The position numbers and the translations under genes are program-made. Shown piece by piece: positions 21,537 through 31,316 of a DNA stretch of 64,000 nucleotides. How positions within the stretch are numbered: position 1 is the stretch's first letter; each line of letters begins with the position of its first letter. Source of the stretch: Podarcis raffonei (taxonomy: Eukaryota; Chordata; Lepidosauria; Squamata; Lacertidae); the NCBI RefSeq assembly GCF_027172205.1, contig NC_070609.1, forward strand, positions 59,654,501-59,718,500, written 5' to 3'. The notes beneath the pieces are model-generated. The model saw only the letters and a list, made by a program, of their open reading frames with translations. It ran no database searches and was not told the origin of the DNA.

Positions 21537-21720
21537 GGCCGTAGCTCAGTTCTAGAGCATCTGCCTTGCAAGGGAAGCGCCCAGGTTCAACCTCTGGCAT
21601 CTCCAGGTAGGGCTGGGAGAGAGCCCTGCCTGAAACCCTGGAGAGTCACACAATATACAGTACAAAGCAAGGTGGACCAACAGCTCTGACTCTGTATAAG
21701 GCAACTTTCTATGTTCTCAT
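21537..21720 (+). mobile_element. tRNA-Ala-like SINE
   Basis: GGCCGTAGCTCAGTTCTAGAG (A box region), anticodon loop area CCTTGCAAG, B box GGTTCAACC, body CAGGTAGGGCTGGGAGAG and AACCCTGGAGAGTC, tail AAGGCAACTTTCTATGTTC. Same family as the copy at 135. Confidence 0.85.
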
Positions 21721-21733
21721 GTTCCACTGATGC

Positions 21734-21870
21734 CAGGCATAGGAAAAACTCTGGCCCTCCAGATGTTTGGGACTACAATTCCCATCATCCCTGACCACTG
21801 GTCCTATTATCTAGGGATGATGGGAATTGTAGTCCCAAACATCTGGAGGGCCGGAATTGCTCTAACTCAT
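21734..21870. mobile_element. hAT-type palindromic MITE
   Basis: Arms CCTCCAGATGTTTGGGAC and GTCCCAAACATCTGGAGG enclose a spacer with GACCACTGGTCCTATTATC; the arms are near perfect. The outer right end is eroded, so no target duplication is visible. Confidence 0.78.
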
Positions 21871-21881
21871 CAATTGCACAT

Positions 21882-22077
21882 TGTTGTTGTTGTTTAGTCG
21901 TTTAGTCATGTCCGACTCTTCATGACCCCATGGACCAGAGCACGCCAGGCACTCCTGTCTTCCACTGCCTCCCGCAGTTTGGTCAAACTCATGCTGGTAG
22001 CTTCAAGAACACTGTCCAACCATCTCGTCCTCTGTGGTCCCCTTCTCCTTGTGCCCTCCATCTTTCCCAACATCAGG
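21882..22077 (-). mobile_element. Bov-B (RTE) LINE, short 3' end
   Basis: Minus strand encodes LMLGKMEGTRRRGPQRTRW, DSVLEATSMSLTKLREAVED and LVHGVMKSRT without a break, then the family tail (plus strand TTGTTGTTGTTTAGTCG). Strong 5' truncation: only about 195 bp. Confidence 0.92.
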
Positions 22078-22499
22078 GATAGCAGATAGTGGATTGGGAT
22101 AGCATATCCCAATATCAATAAAACATTAGCTGGGTAATGTTCCTCCGGCATCTTCAGTTGAGCTGGTGAGTCTGGGGCCTGCCCCCTAGGCCAGGTGAAA
22201 AGGGCCTTGTCTGGCATGCCAAATGTAAGTAGATTGAGACTATGGCACTGTAATGACCTCTGCAGCAGCAGGTGGGCAACCCTCCAGGACTCTCTTTTTG
22301 CCCCTTTAGACTCTCCCAAGATGATATCCCTCACTTGCCCCCCGCAAGTGCTTTTGCTTGGTTGGAACATGCTTTTGAGCTGTGATAATGCCTCTCAGTT
22401 TCCTGGATGGAGAAAAGATGGGTGTTTTCCAAGGCTAGTCCTGCTCACAGTTGGCCCACTGAAGCTAATGGAAGTGACTAGCACGTTCATTCATCACAG
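22078..22499. other. Anonymous sequence
   Basis: Nothing recognised; the 154-codon minus frame and 106-codon plus frame here cross the Bov-B end and anonymous DNA. Confidence 0.4.
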
Positions 22500-22885
22500 T
22501 GGCTCTATTCTATAAAGAAGGAAGTGGCTAGAGAAAAGTTTTTCTCCTTCTTTCAAGGCACTAGAATTTGAGGACTGTCCAATGAAGCTGAAAGTTGGAA
22601 GATTCAGGACAGATAAAGTAGTTATTCATGCCGTGCATAGTTAAACTGTGGAGCTTGCTCTCACGGGAGGCAGTGATGGTCGCCAACCTACATGGCTTTA
22701 AAAGAGAGTTGGACAAATTGAAGGAGGACAAAGCTCTCAGCGGCTACTTGCTATGATGGCTATGTTCGTGCCTCTGAATATTAGTTGCTGGGAATTCCAC
22801 ATGCATCTGCTTGGCTACTGTGAGAACAGATGCTGGGTGAGATGGTCCAGTGACCTGATCCAGAATGCAATATACCAAGGAAAGA
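22500..22885 (+). mobile_element. CR1-type LINE 3' region
   Basis: AGAAAAGTTTTTCTCCTTC, CAATGAAGCTGAAAGTTGG, GGAGGCAGTGATGGTCGCC, ATGGCTTTAAAAGAGAGTTG, ATATTAGTTGCTGGG and CTGATCCAGAATGC follow the copy at 17310 in order. Confidence 0.8.
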
Positions 22886-23199
22886 GTTACATCCATTGCT
22901 CCACCAGCTTTTTCTTCTGGTGATGCCCATCACTGGTATATGATTCCTGCAAAGGTTGTCTATGTGGGGATGTATCTCTCAAGTTGAATAAGGTTCCTCT
23001 TCCCAGCTGCTGAGCAGGTGAACATTGGTAATTTTGTATTTATAAAATCACTTCATACCCATCTTAGTTTACCTTGACCTTAAATTTAATAATAGAAACT
23101 TTTTTTAAAAAAAAAAAGAACCATGGAGGGATTGTAGGAAAAGTAATTTTGTTCTCCATTGATGCAATATAGAACATTTTAGGTTGTGTGTGTGTGTTT

Positions 23200-23484
23200 T
23201 TAAGCTTTTTTTAATAAACCCACTTAACTGGGGCTGTTAATTAAAAAACAGAGTCCAATGGCACACCCTTTACAATAAGCGGCAGGGGAGCAGGGGAAGG
23301 ATGCCTCATCCGATTTATGAAGCTCTAGGGTCCAGAAAACAGGATTAGTTGTCCTTATTGATATTGAACAAGTGTAATATTTTGAAGTGAATCTGCTGCT
23401 TTCTTTAGTGTTGCTTCTATGTTGTAATACTTTGTAGTACTTGGTTGTACCTCTGAAGAAGTCAACATAATTCAAAGTGTTGGT
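23200..23484. other. Possible decayed Penelope-like fragment
   Basis: AGAGTCCAATGGCACACC and CCTCTGAAGAAGTCAACATAA resemble the GTCCAGTAGCACC and CTGAAGAAGTG motifs of the fragment at 33185. Stem II of any hammerhead is not preserved. Weak. Confidence 0.25.
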
Positions 23485-23835
23485 GCTGATCTTTAAAGCC
23501 CTAAATGGCCTTGGCCCAGTATACCTGAAGAAGCGTCTCCACCCCCATCATTCTGCCCGGACGCTGAGGTCCAGTGCCAAGGGCCTTCTGGCGGTTCCAT
23601 CACTGTGAGAAGTAAGGTTACAGGGAACCAGGCAGAGGGCCTTCTCAGTAGTGGCACCCGCCCTGTGGAATGCCCTCCCATCAGATGTCAAGGAAATAAA
23701 CAACTATCTTTTAGAAGACATCTGAAGGCAGCCTTGTTTAGAGAAGTTTTTAATGTTTGATGTTTTATTCTGTTTTTAATGTTCTGTTGAAGCTGCCCAG
23801 AGTGGGTAGGGAAACCCAGCCAGATGGGCAGGGTA
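23485..23835 (+). mobile_element. LINE 3' end (CR1/L2-type)
   Basis: Encodes the closing part of a non-LTR element ORF (TTTAAAGCCCTAAATGGCC; GTGGAATGCCCTCCCATC), then a 3' UTR with GTTTTTAATGTTTGATGTTT and GGGAAACCCAGCCAGATGGG. Frames are broken. It ends directly in a GAA microsatellite where other copies end in ATT. Confidence 0.8.
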
Positions 23836-23907
23836 GAAAGAAGAAGAAGAAGAAGAAGAAGAAGAAGAAGAAGAAGAAGAAGGAGAAGAAGGAGAAGAAG
23901 AAGAAGA
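23836..23907. repeat. (GAA)n microsatellite on LINE tail
   Basis: 72 bases of GAA/GGA repeats, giving the poly-Lys, poly-Phe and poly-Ser frames seen on the two strands. Confidence 0.97.
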
Positions 23908-25555
23908 CAGGATTCTCTCCGTATTTAAGGAAGCTAGCTTTCCTAGCAGTGGATCTGACAATATGCAAATATGTTTCAATTACCTTAGGTTTGTTTCAGT
24001 TACCTTAGGTAAAGCATGCATTCGGAACATGAATAATCAAATTAGTTGGAGAGGATGTGCAACACCAAAGCTCACAACAGCCCCTCTGTGATCATCTAAA
24101 CCAAGTTGCGATGATCACGAGAGCAAGGGTTAACTCCACCCCAACTCCCACTTTGTCTCTCTCTGCCACAGGAAGTACGTTTGCCAACCAAGCAAACCCC
24201 TAATGGTAGCCAGATAAACTACTGAAACTGCTTAAATTCCCAATATTTATACTGAAGAAGAGAGCAACCTCAAATAACGTGTAGTTTGAATGACCTCGTA
24301 TACTTTTAAAGATGGTACTCTCTAATGAAATGTGGGTTTGGTAATGGGAATTGTGTTTTAGCATTTAAACAAGCATTTTCTTTGTGAGCTGAGAACAGAG
24401 CAATAGCTTTGGGAAATTGTAAAAGCAGGGGGAGTAGGGAGTCCAAGATTGATAGGATCTCTTTGTGTACACTGTTGCTAAAACTTTTCTTCTCCTAGGA
24501 AAGAAATCTCTGTTTTGGTTTACGGCTCTATATACCTTTTGTGACATTGTGAAAACCTCATTATGTGTGCCCACCATAATCTCACCAGCAAAGCTGAGAT
24601 AAAGCACGCCACAAATTAAAAAATATTCTCCGTGTTCCATAGCAACAATATCTGAAGAATTTATTCACAGGTGCTGCAGCCCCTAAACTCTAAAAACATT
24701 TTAGGGGGTCCCTGATAAGAAGGGTTGTATTAATTATGCAGCAAAATGCTGGGACTTTTTAAAAAAACAACAAAGGCTATTTATAAAAATCTTTCCTACA
24801 ACAATTCCAAATTCCTCTGAGTGACATGTTCAAGTGAATTTGTATTAGATGTGGTTGAGCAAACTGCTTGAAGGGCTGGATTAAGACAATTAATTAAATT
24901 TTTTGGCACTAAGGTAGCTGAGATGCTATGATTGCTTAGTAGTGTCACCAAAGTGCTGTCCATCACGCAGTCCAAAAATATATGGCAGAACCATATTTTT
25001 CTTTTTATTCATCATGCATACTAAAGCAGAACTGAAAGTGTTTTATTTCCCCCACATAGTCTAGGGCTGGGCTATACCTTTTAGCTCAGGTTTTTTGTTT
25101 TCTATTCTTTGAGGGTGTGTGCATGTGAAAAGAAATGTCCCTAGAGACTGGAGTTGGGAGAAATAAGTCAGAAATTCGGGGTGGAAATAGTCTGAAAATT
25201 CACCAGAAATGTCTCAACCTCCCCCCCCCAAAAAAACCCAGCCAATGTGCTCACCTGCTTTTTGAGGGAGGAATTATATTTGGCATGGCTTTCAGATATT
25301 CCTTCATAGCACCAGAGTTTTTCTGATACCTTAATGGCTCCCATTTCTCATCTCCTTGGCTCAGTTCAGGCATTTGGCATACTTCTGTGTGATTGCCTAT
25401 GGAGTCAGTGGTGATCTTACAACGGGGAGGCCCATTTTATGGGTCATGTGGGTCTTAGCCCTGCCAAGATTCTTAACCCCTTAGAACATCCATATCCATG
25501 GACCAGCCTTTCTCCTGTCACTCACAATAATAACCAAGATGCTCATGGGTCTGGA
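23908..25555. other. Anonymous 1.6 kb
   Basis: No gene or clear repeat. 24200-24660 is unique AT-rich sequence; 25210-25240 has adjacent C and A runs. Confidence 0.4.
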
Positions 25556-25557
25556 AG

Positions 25558-25925
25558 CTGGAAGCCAAACCTTATGAAGAATGGTTGAGGGAACTGAGTA
25601 TGTTTAATTTTCAAACATCTGAAGGGCTGTCACATAAAAGATGAAGCAAAGTTGCTTGCTGCTGCCAGTGGCGTAACATGGGGGGGCACGGGGTGGTTGT
25701 CCTGGGTGGAAAATTGTTAGGGGCACAAAATTTCTGATGGTAAGAGATATTTGACAGTGGAGCAGACTCCCTTGGGTAGTGGTGGACTCTTTTTCGTTGA
25801 AGGTTTTTAAATAGAGGTTGTATGGCCATCTGTCAGGATTCTTTAGCTGGGATTTCTGCCTTGCAGGGGCTTGGACAAGATGACCCTGGGGTGTCCTTCC
25901 AATGCTACAATTTTATGATTCTACA
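25558..25925 (+). mobile_element. CR1 LINE 3' end, plus, split by a MITE scrap
   Basis: TATGAAGAATGGTTGAGGGA, GGCTGTCACATAAAAGATG, then (after an interruption near 25676-25745) GTGGTGGACTCT, TATGGCCATCTGTCAGG, GATGACCCTGG and ACAATTTTATGATTCTAC. This is the canonical CR1 3' end. Confidence 0.85.
25676..25745. mobile_element. CAGTGGCGTA-type DNA transposon scrap in CR1
   Basis: CAGTGGCGTAACATGGGGGG is the known GC-rich hAT-like terminus (compare 19602). The right end is not recognisable, so the boundary is approximate. Confidence 0.5.
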
Positions 25926-26261
25926 GTATCAAGGCTGAGAAGGGAGGGAATTTCTAGAGAAATAAGTGTGGGTGCAAGGCCCCTTCTGAACCAAGGTTAG
26001 ATGCTTTTAGATGCTAGGCAATTGCAGAACTGCACCGTTTAAGTGTCTCTTATTTATTTTCAAGGTAAGAAGATGGGCATCTCAAAAGGAGTCAACTCCT
26101 TGCTTCCACCTAGGTGTCCCACCAGGTCTAGGGGCCACCCGCCTCCACTGGTGGGACTGAAGTGAGACACCTATTGGATGAGCCAGCATTTCTGTGCAGA
26201 GGTAGAAGCCACTGCATATCAATCCTGCAAATTTGCAAGCAAATAACGTAAGAAGATACTT

Positions 26262-26470
26262 GCTGAATCAAGCCAGAGACTCATATGGCCCAGCATCCTG
26301 ACCAACTAGATGTATGTGGGAAGCCTGCAAGCAGGGCCTGAGTGCAACAGTGTTCTCCCCCACTTGCGATTGCCAGCAACTGGTACTCACTGTCTGCAAC
26401 AGTGGAAGAGGAACATAGCCATCAGGGTTAGCAGCCACTTGTAGCTTTATCCTCCTATTGTAAGAGTTGC
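26262..26470 (-). mobile_element. CR1-type LINE tail, minus
   Basis: Complement of the GATGGGCC..CTGATCC tail: GCTGAATCAAGCCAGAGACTC, CCAGCATCCTGACC, GCCAGCAACTGGTACTC. Confidence 0.75.
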
Positions 26471-26483
26471 ATAAGGACATAAT

Positions 26484-26692
26484 AAGAGCCTGCTGGATCA
26501 GGCCAATGGCTCATCTAGTCCAGCATCCTTTTCTCACAGTGGCCCATCGGATGCCTGTAGGAAACCCTCAGGCAGGACCTATGGTTTCCAGCAACTGCAT
26601 TACTGCCTCCAACATGGTGTCAGAGCACAGCCACCAGAGCATAGCTCAAGCAAATTTCCTGCACTGAATAACCTCAGCTCCTGTGTGCATCA
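26484..26692 (-). mobile_element. CR1-type LINE tail, minus, second copy
   Basis: AGAGCCTGCTGGATCAGGCC, CATCTAGTCCAGCATCC, TCTCACAGTGGCCCATC, TTTCCAGCAACTGC. Separated from the copy at 26262 by only a few bases; both are 5' truncated. Confidence 0.78.
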
Positions 26693-26736
26693 TGTATGAT
26701 GTTTAGAACAGCAAATACATCAGTAGCAGTGCTACA

Positions 26737-27129
26737 CAGAACCGTCTTTCCCATTGGGTTGACTGGCGCGGTGCGCCAGGGCGCAGGCCTCTCAGGGGCA
26801 CCCCAGCGAGTGGGGGAGCTGCGCAGCTTTGCCAGGGGCCTCCCCTTTCCCTCCTGCATGCCCACCAGCTGCACCCTGTCAACCATATGGCTGGCGGGTG
26901 TGCAGCTTGCCTCCCAAGCCTCCACGGGAAGAGATAGATCCCCGCAGAGGCTTAGGAAGGAAGCTACACCCTGCCAACTACATGGCTGACTGGCGTGCAG
27001 CTTCCTTCCCAAGCCCCCGCAGGAGGAGAGCAATCCCCGCAGAGGCTTGGGAAAAGGTTGATGACTTTGGGAAATTTTTTGGGGGGGGATCTTTGCACCA
27101 CGGTGCCGGATATGCTTAAGACAGCCCTG
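26737..27129. mobile_element. hAT element, non-autonomous, perfect 8-bp duplication
   Basis: Begins CAGAACCGTCTTTCCC and ends TTAAGACAGCCCTG, flanked on both sides by GTGCTACA (26729-26736 and 27130-27137). Ends and duplication length identify hAT. The 393-bp interior is GC-rich and holds an internal duplication of about 110 bp (ACCCTGYCAACYAYATGGCTG ... CCCCGCAGAGGCTTRGGAA). The overlapping frames of 96-119 codons are by-products of that composition. Confidence 0.85.
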
Positions 27130-27137
27130 GTGCTACA

Positions 27138-27350
27138 GACCACCTATTAGGACCCCAGTCATCCTGAGAAGGCCCCTTAGGTTTAGCAACCCCAATGCAC
27201 CCCAATCTCTGTCTCCAGCAGCAGTTATGTCCACCAGGTTTTTCTGCATGGACGGTTTCCTAAGCCCCTAACCTTCCAGTATTGCTTCCCTGCATTCTCA
27301 TTAAGACCTGCTGCTTCTCGAGTCTCTACTCCAGATGTTGTCAAACCAAA
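27138..27350. other. Anonymous sequence
   Basis: Nothing recognised. Confidence 0.4.
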
Positions 27351-27790
27351 CATTAATGTGGCTGCTGTTCTCTGCCGTGCCTAATTGCTCATCTTCCCAG
27401 AGTTCTCCCCAGCAAAATTAATCTTCCATTGCATCATTTGTATCTTAAAAGCATCCTAAAATATTTACTCTAGCATTTGTCATTTTATCACTCTTAATTC
27501 TGTCGCCTTCTTTTTTTTTTTCAGGAGACGGCATGGTGCGCTTATCATTTATAATCTGCCCAGGCCTATCTGAGATTATTTACAACCCAAGGCGCCTACG
27601 TAGGAGATATTCCCAGTACTGTAGTGCAGATATCATACCAATTAGAATAATGAGAAATATTGCACAATGCAAAGCAATGGGAGCTTTTCGATCAAAACAA
27701 CAGCAAATGCATTTTGTCGTTTGGAGCCTGGTTGTGCAGTGGGGTGCCCTGCTATTACTGAGTGCTGGGGTGGTCATGTGACTTTGCAGG
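27351..27790. other. Unique block with a splice-acceptor-like tract
   Basis: Repeat-free sequence with a long pyrimidine tract and CAG at about 27508-27525, which looks like a 3' splice site. The three frames after it close within short distance or encode nothing known, so an exon is not supported. The CpG-bearing words nearby (GGCGCCTACGTAGG) suggest constraint. Confidence 0.25.
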
Positions 27791-27937
27791 AAATAGGCCT
27801 TTATTTGAAGAGGCCTACTGCTGGGAGGGGCTGTGTCTGGTCCAAGCCCCTTTTTTAAAAAAAAGAAGAAGAACCTTAAGAAGAGAGAGCAACGGGGCCC
27901 TTGAATTTGCCCATCAACATATAGGTGCACAGGGTGC

Positions 27938-28090
27938 AAAGCAAGCTACCTTCTACTGAGTCAGGCCATTGGTCCATGTGGCTCAGTACTGTCTATACTG
28001 CCAGTCAGTAGATCTTAAGGGTTTCAGGCAGGGCTCTCTCCCAACAATACGTGGAGATGCTCTGCCACTCAGCTGTAGCCTTTCACCATA
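27938..28090 (-). mobile_element. tRNA-Ala-like SINE fragment, minus
   Basis: CAAGCTACCTTCTACTGAGTC tail complement, TTTCAGGCAGGGCTCTCTCCC body, and GAGATGCTCTGCCACTCAGC, the complement of the A-box region. Confidence 0.72.
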
Positions 28091-28175
28091 GCACTGGAGA
28101 GCAGACAGAGCAGGCACTCAGGTCCCCCGGTCACCCTCCGTCTAAATTCTGTCTAAGTTACCACCCATACATCTA

Positions 28176-28460
28176 AATTAGGGTTGCCATATTTCAAAAA
28201 GTGAAAATCTGGACACAAAAGTTGTTGAACCAAAGTTGTTGAACTGGGTGTTGTTGTTTTTTCAAAAATCTATTTTCAAAATTGAAGTTTTTGAGCTACT
28301 TTTAAGGAGATTCATCAAAATTCAGACTTCCAACATGGGTTGCCATACATCTGGATTTTCTTGGGCATGTAAGAGATTTTTGCCCAGACACAGCTTCCGA
28401 TTGCTGTATTATGGCTGTGTCCTGGAAATTCCAGGCATATGGCAGAGACTTCCAATTCTA
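28176..28460. mobile_element. TAGGGTTGCCATA-type hAT MITE, decayed
   Basis: Starts TTAGGGTTGCCATATTTCAA like the dated copy at 44109. GGTTGCCATACATCTGGATT at 28338 and CAGGCATATGGCAG near 28432 are further end-like motifs, so this may be two overlapping copies. Confidence 0.55.
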
Positions 28461-29508
28461 AACAGCAGGAGCCAATGAAGGGTAGCCACTGATAGCCAGC
28501 AAATTCAATTTTCTGAGTGCCATTCCTTACATAGCCAAATTACCACTATCCACACGCAAGAGAAATATTTCAGAAGACATGTGGGAGGGACCTCTCAAAG
28601 TCTGCAAATTTACAAAAAAGGAAAAAATATCTAATGGGGCAGAGAACCACAAAGCCATTCAAATAAGGATTAAGCACACACAGTGGCCACAGAATGCAAG
28701 CTGATAATTTGAGAGGAGAGTGAAAAGTGGGTGTATGTGGAATGCAGTATTCTAGGAGACGGTGTATTTGATTGGCTGCCTGGTCAGACCCCTGAACAGG
28801 AGCACTCAGCAGTGCAATATTTTGAGTAGCAAATTGAGTTACAAACAATACTGGATTAGTAGAGCATACCAAGCAGAATCTATAATCCAGTTGCCCTCTT
28901 GAGAGACCTCCCTCTGTGCTCTTGAAATTGGCTGGGAGGACCGGCTCTTGGAAACTTGTGTACAAAAATGAAGAGCATTGATTGATACTTTTGGCCATGA
29001 GTCATCTGAAGTCTCTGACTCTTGGGGGAGCTACAATGCCAGCTCGCATATAGATTTTTCTAAACACAGATAATAGACATCAAAAGCATCTGGGTGTTTT
29101 TTCCCCCTTTTCCCTCTCAAAAAACTGCCAGGACACACTTTAATCTTCCTTTATATCTTGAATTTTAATACCTTCAAAGAACACAGACTTGAACTCTTCA
29201 TCCATTTAAGCAATTTCATCACATGTTGAAGGCACTCCACAGGTAGTACTGATCTGTTCTTTTTCTCTTGCCTTAAAGGAGTGAATTTCCCCCCCCCCTC
29301 CAATCATGATATGACTTTCTTCATGGGGGTTTTCTCCCCCCACCCACCATGAAAGGGGCTTCTGTTTTTCTGTCTAGTTCAGAGAATACTTTTGAATTGT
29401 TGAAAATATTTCTTTACAGTTTTGGCCGCTATAGGGTGACTTTACCCAACGGTGGCCATTATACATTCATCCAACACTCTACAGCCCCTACCTGCAGTGT
29501 CCAACCCT
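28461..29508. other. Anonymous sequence
   Basis: No gene. The 142-codon minus frame at 28570-28998 has no recognisable domain. C-runs at 29290-29298 and 29336-29345. Confidence 0.4.
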
Positions 29509-29524
29509 TCCTGATCTGAAAAGG

Positions 29525-29901
29525 AATGTTGTTGGAGCTGTGGTCTAAACCACTGAGCCTCTTGGGCTTGCTGATCAGAAGGTTGGCAGTTCGAATCCGT
29601 GTGATGTGATGTGATGAGCTCCCGTTGCTCTGTCTCAGCTCCTGCCAACCTAGCAATTCAAAAGCACACCAGTGCAAGTAGATAAATAGGTGCTGCTGCA
29701 GCGGGACGGTAAATGGCATTTCTGTGTGCTCTGGCTTCCATCACAGTGTCCTGTTGTGCCAGAAGTAGTTTAGTCATGCTGGCCACATGGCCTGGAAAGC
29801 TGTCTGTGTCAACAGCCCGCTCCCTAGGCCTGAAAGTTAGACGAGCGCCGCAACCCCTTTGACTGGACTTAACCGTCCGGGGATCCTTTACCTTTACCTT
29901 A
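29525..29901 (+). mobile_element. Sauria SINE, full length
   Basis: GCTGTGGTCTAAACCACTGAG (A box region), GGCAGTTCGAATCC (B box), GCAAGTAGATAAATAGGTG, GACGAGCGCCGCAACCCC, GACTGGACTTAACCGTCC and the tail TTTACCTTTACCTT. Flanks CTGATCTGAAAAGG (29511-29524) and CTGATCTGAAAAAGG (29902-29916) are a target duplication with a one-base length difference. The B-box neighbourhood carries a small GTGAT expansion. More diverged than the copy at 59687. Confidence 0.93.
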
Positions 29902-29916
29902 CTGATCTGAAAAAGG

Positions 29917-30797
29917 CTCATGGGAAGGCTCATGTCATTTTATTATGTATATTTGTTTTGAATCTGCTGGTTTTATTTATATTTTGATAAATTTTGTGTA
30001 AATTTGTTTTTAATGATTGATTTCTCTTGCATTTTTGTAATGAATATTTTGTTTTATGTAAAGTTTGTTGTTGATTAAATAGTATTTAAAGCTTGTAAAA
30101 TAAAGTGATAAATATGATATAGTTTTAGTGCTTTTGTCGGCTGGAATGTGCTGTTTCCTTTTACTTGCCTGCATTGAGGATGGAGAGATGTGGGTATAGA
30201 ACATTTTGACTTCTGCATTAGCTGCAACGCAGCCTGTTGTACAGAGGTCAGAATCCCATCCCTTGCTCCACCCCTTTTTCCTTTGGCCCTGCCCATGGCT
30301 GGCATGCAGCCACTGGCAGGTTCCCCCACGAAGGAATGCAGCTCTCAGGCTGGAACAGATAGTGAAAGGATAGCAAAAAGGGGCCAGGGCACAGCTCATT
30401 AAACTTGAGAAAACAGGAGCTGGGAGTGCACAGTGATGAAAGGAAAGCCAATAAATGAAAGAATAATAGGACATTGATCAACCCTTTATCTCAGCAGGGT
30501 AACTAAGTCCGCTGTCGCCAAACATGTCATTGCTGAGCCATTTGATTAAATACAAGAAATAGGCTGGGATGGATGGAAGTGTTTAGCTCCTGTCAGCAGG
30601 TATGGACAAAAGGAGATAAGGAAACCTATTGAAATGGTAAGAAGAGTTCACAGCTCTGGGCAAAAAGCTGAAAACACAAAGTTTGTTATCCTCTACATTC
30701 CTTTTGTTGTTGTGCAGAATTTGCATGCAGTTTCCCACTCCTGCCTTTGCCTTCCATATTAGTGGGGCAAATAGTTATTTTCTTTCTTTTTCTCTAC
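29917..30797. other. Anonymous sequence
   Basis: 29940-30110 is T-rich and may be an old LINE tail. 30475-30640 (AACTAAGTCCGCTGTCGCC) is unique and may be conserved. No gene. Confidence 0.35.
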
Positions 30798-30823
30798 CCA
30801 CCCTCCCTGCTTTTTTTTTTTTT

Positions 30824-31048
30824 CAGGTTATTTTATTTTATTGGTCAAACCAAAAAAAGGTTGAATCACTTAACAGCAATAGAATTATCTAATTATCTAA
30901 TTATCAACAGTAACTTTTTTAAAAAAAAAAATCTAAATTTGTTTGTTTGTAGTTTTTATATCTCATCTCTTTTACCCAAAGGTCGCAGGGTGGGTCACAA
31001 CTAGGAAAGGGCAACTCTGTCAATTTCAGTTTCTCGGTTTTCCTTTTC
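30824..31048 (-). mobile_element. Putative L1 3'-transduced segment
   Basis: Lies between the inner poly(A) of the L1 and the terminal poly(A), inside the same pair of target duplications. It has its own AATAAA 9-14 bases before the final tail. This is the arrangement expected when transcription reads through the L1 signal into flanking DNA and the extra sequence is copied along. An older insertion sitting at this point is the alternative. Confidence 0.6.
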
Positions 31049-31316
31049 TTTTTTTTTATAGTATTTTTATTAAACAATTTTTATATTCATACAAACAAAA
31101 CATACATAAACAAACAGAAGACAAAAAACAAAACAAGAAAACAAGTACCATTTCATGTCCTAATTTCTTAAACCTTTCTTCCTCGACTTCCTCGTGCCTC
31201 CCGTTTCTGTATTCCAAATTCTAGTCAATTGTTCAGCAAATCTTCCCTTATTTTGCTATAAATTTAAGCTAATCATCCTTATTCTCCTTGTCTTAACCAT
31301 TACTAATAGTAACCAT

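Noticed and set aside
23448-23500. Second hammerhead in a Penelope-like relic
   Set aside because: CTGAAGAAG is present, but stem II and the GAAA box are not.
23757-24008. Lys-rich, Phe-rich and Ser-rich frames
   Set aside because: Produced by the (GAA)n microsatellite.
27508-27540. 3' splice site with following exon
   Set aside because: Pyrimidine tract plus CAG is convincing alone, but no following frame codes for a recognisable protein and no donor pairs with it.
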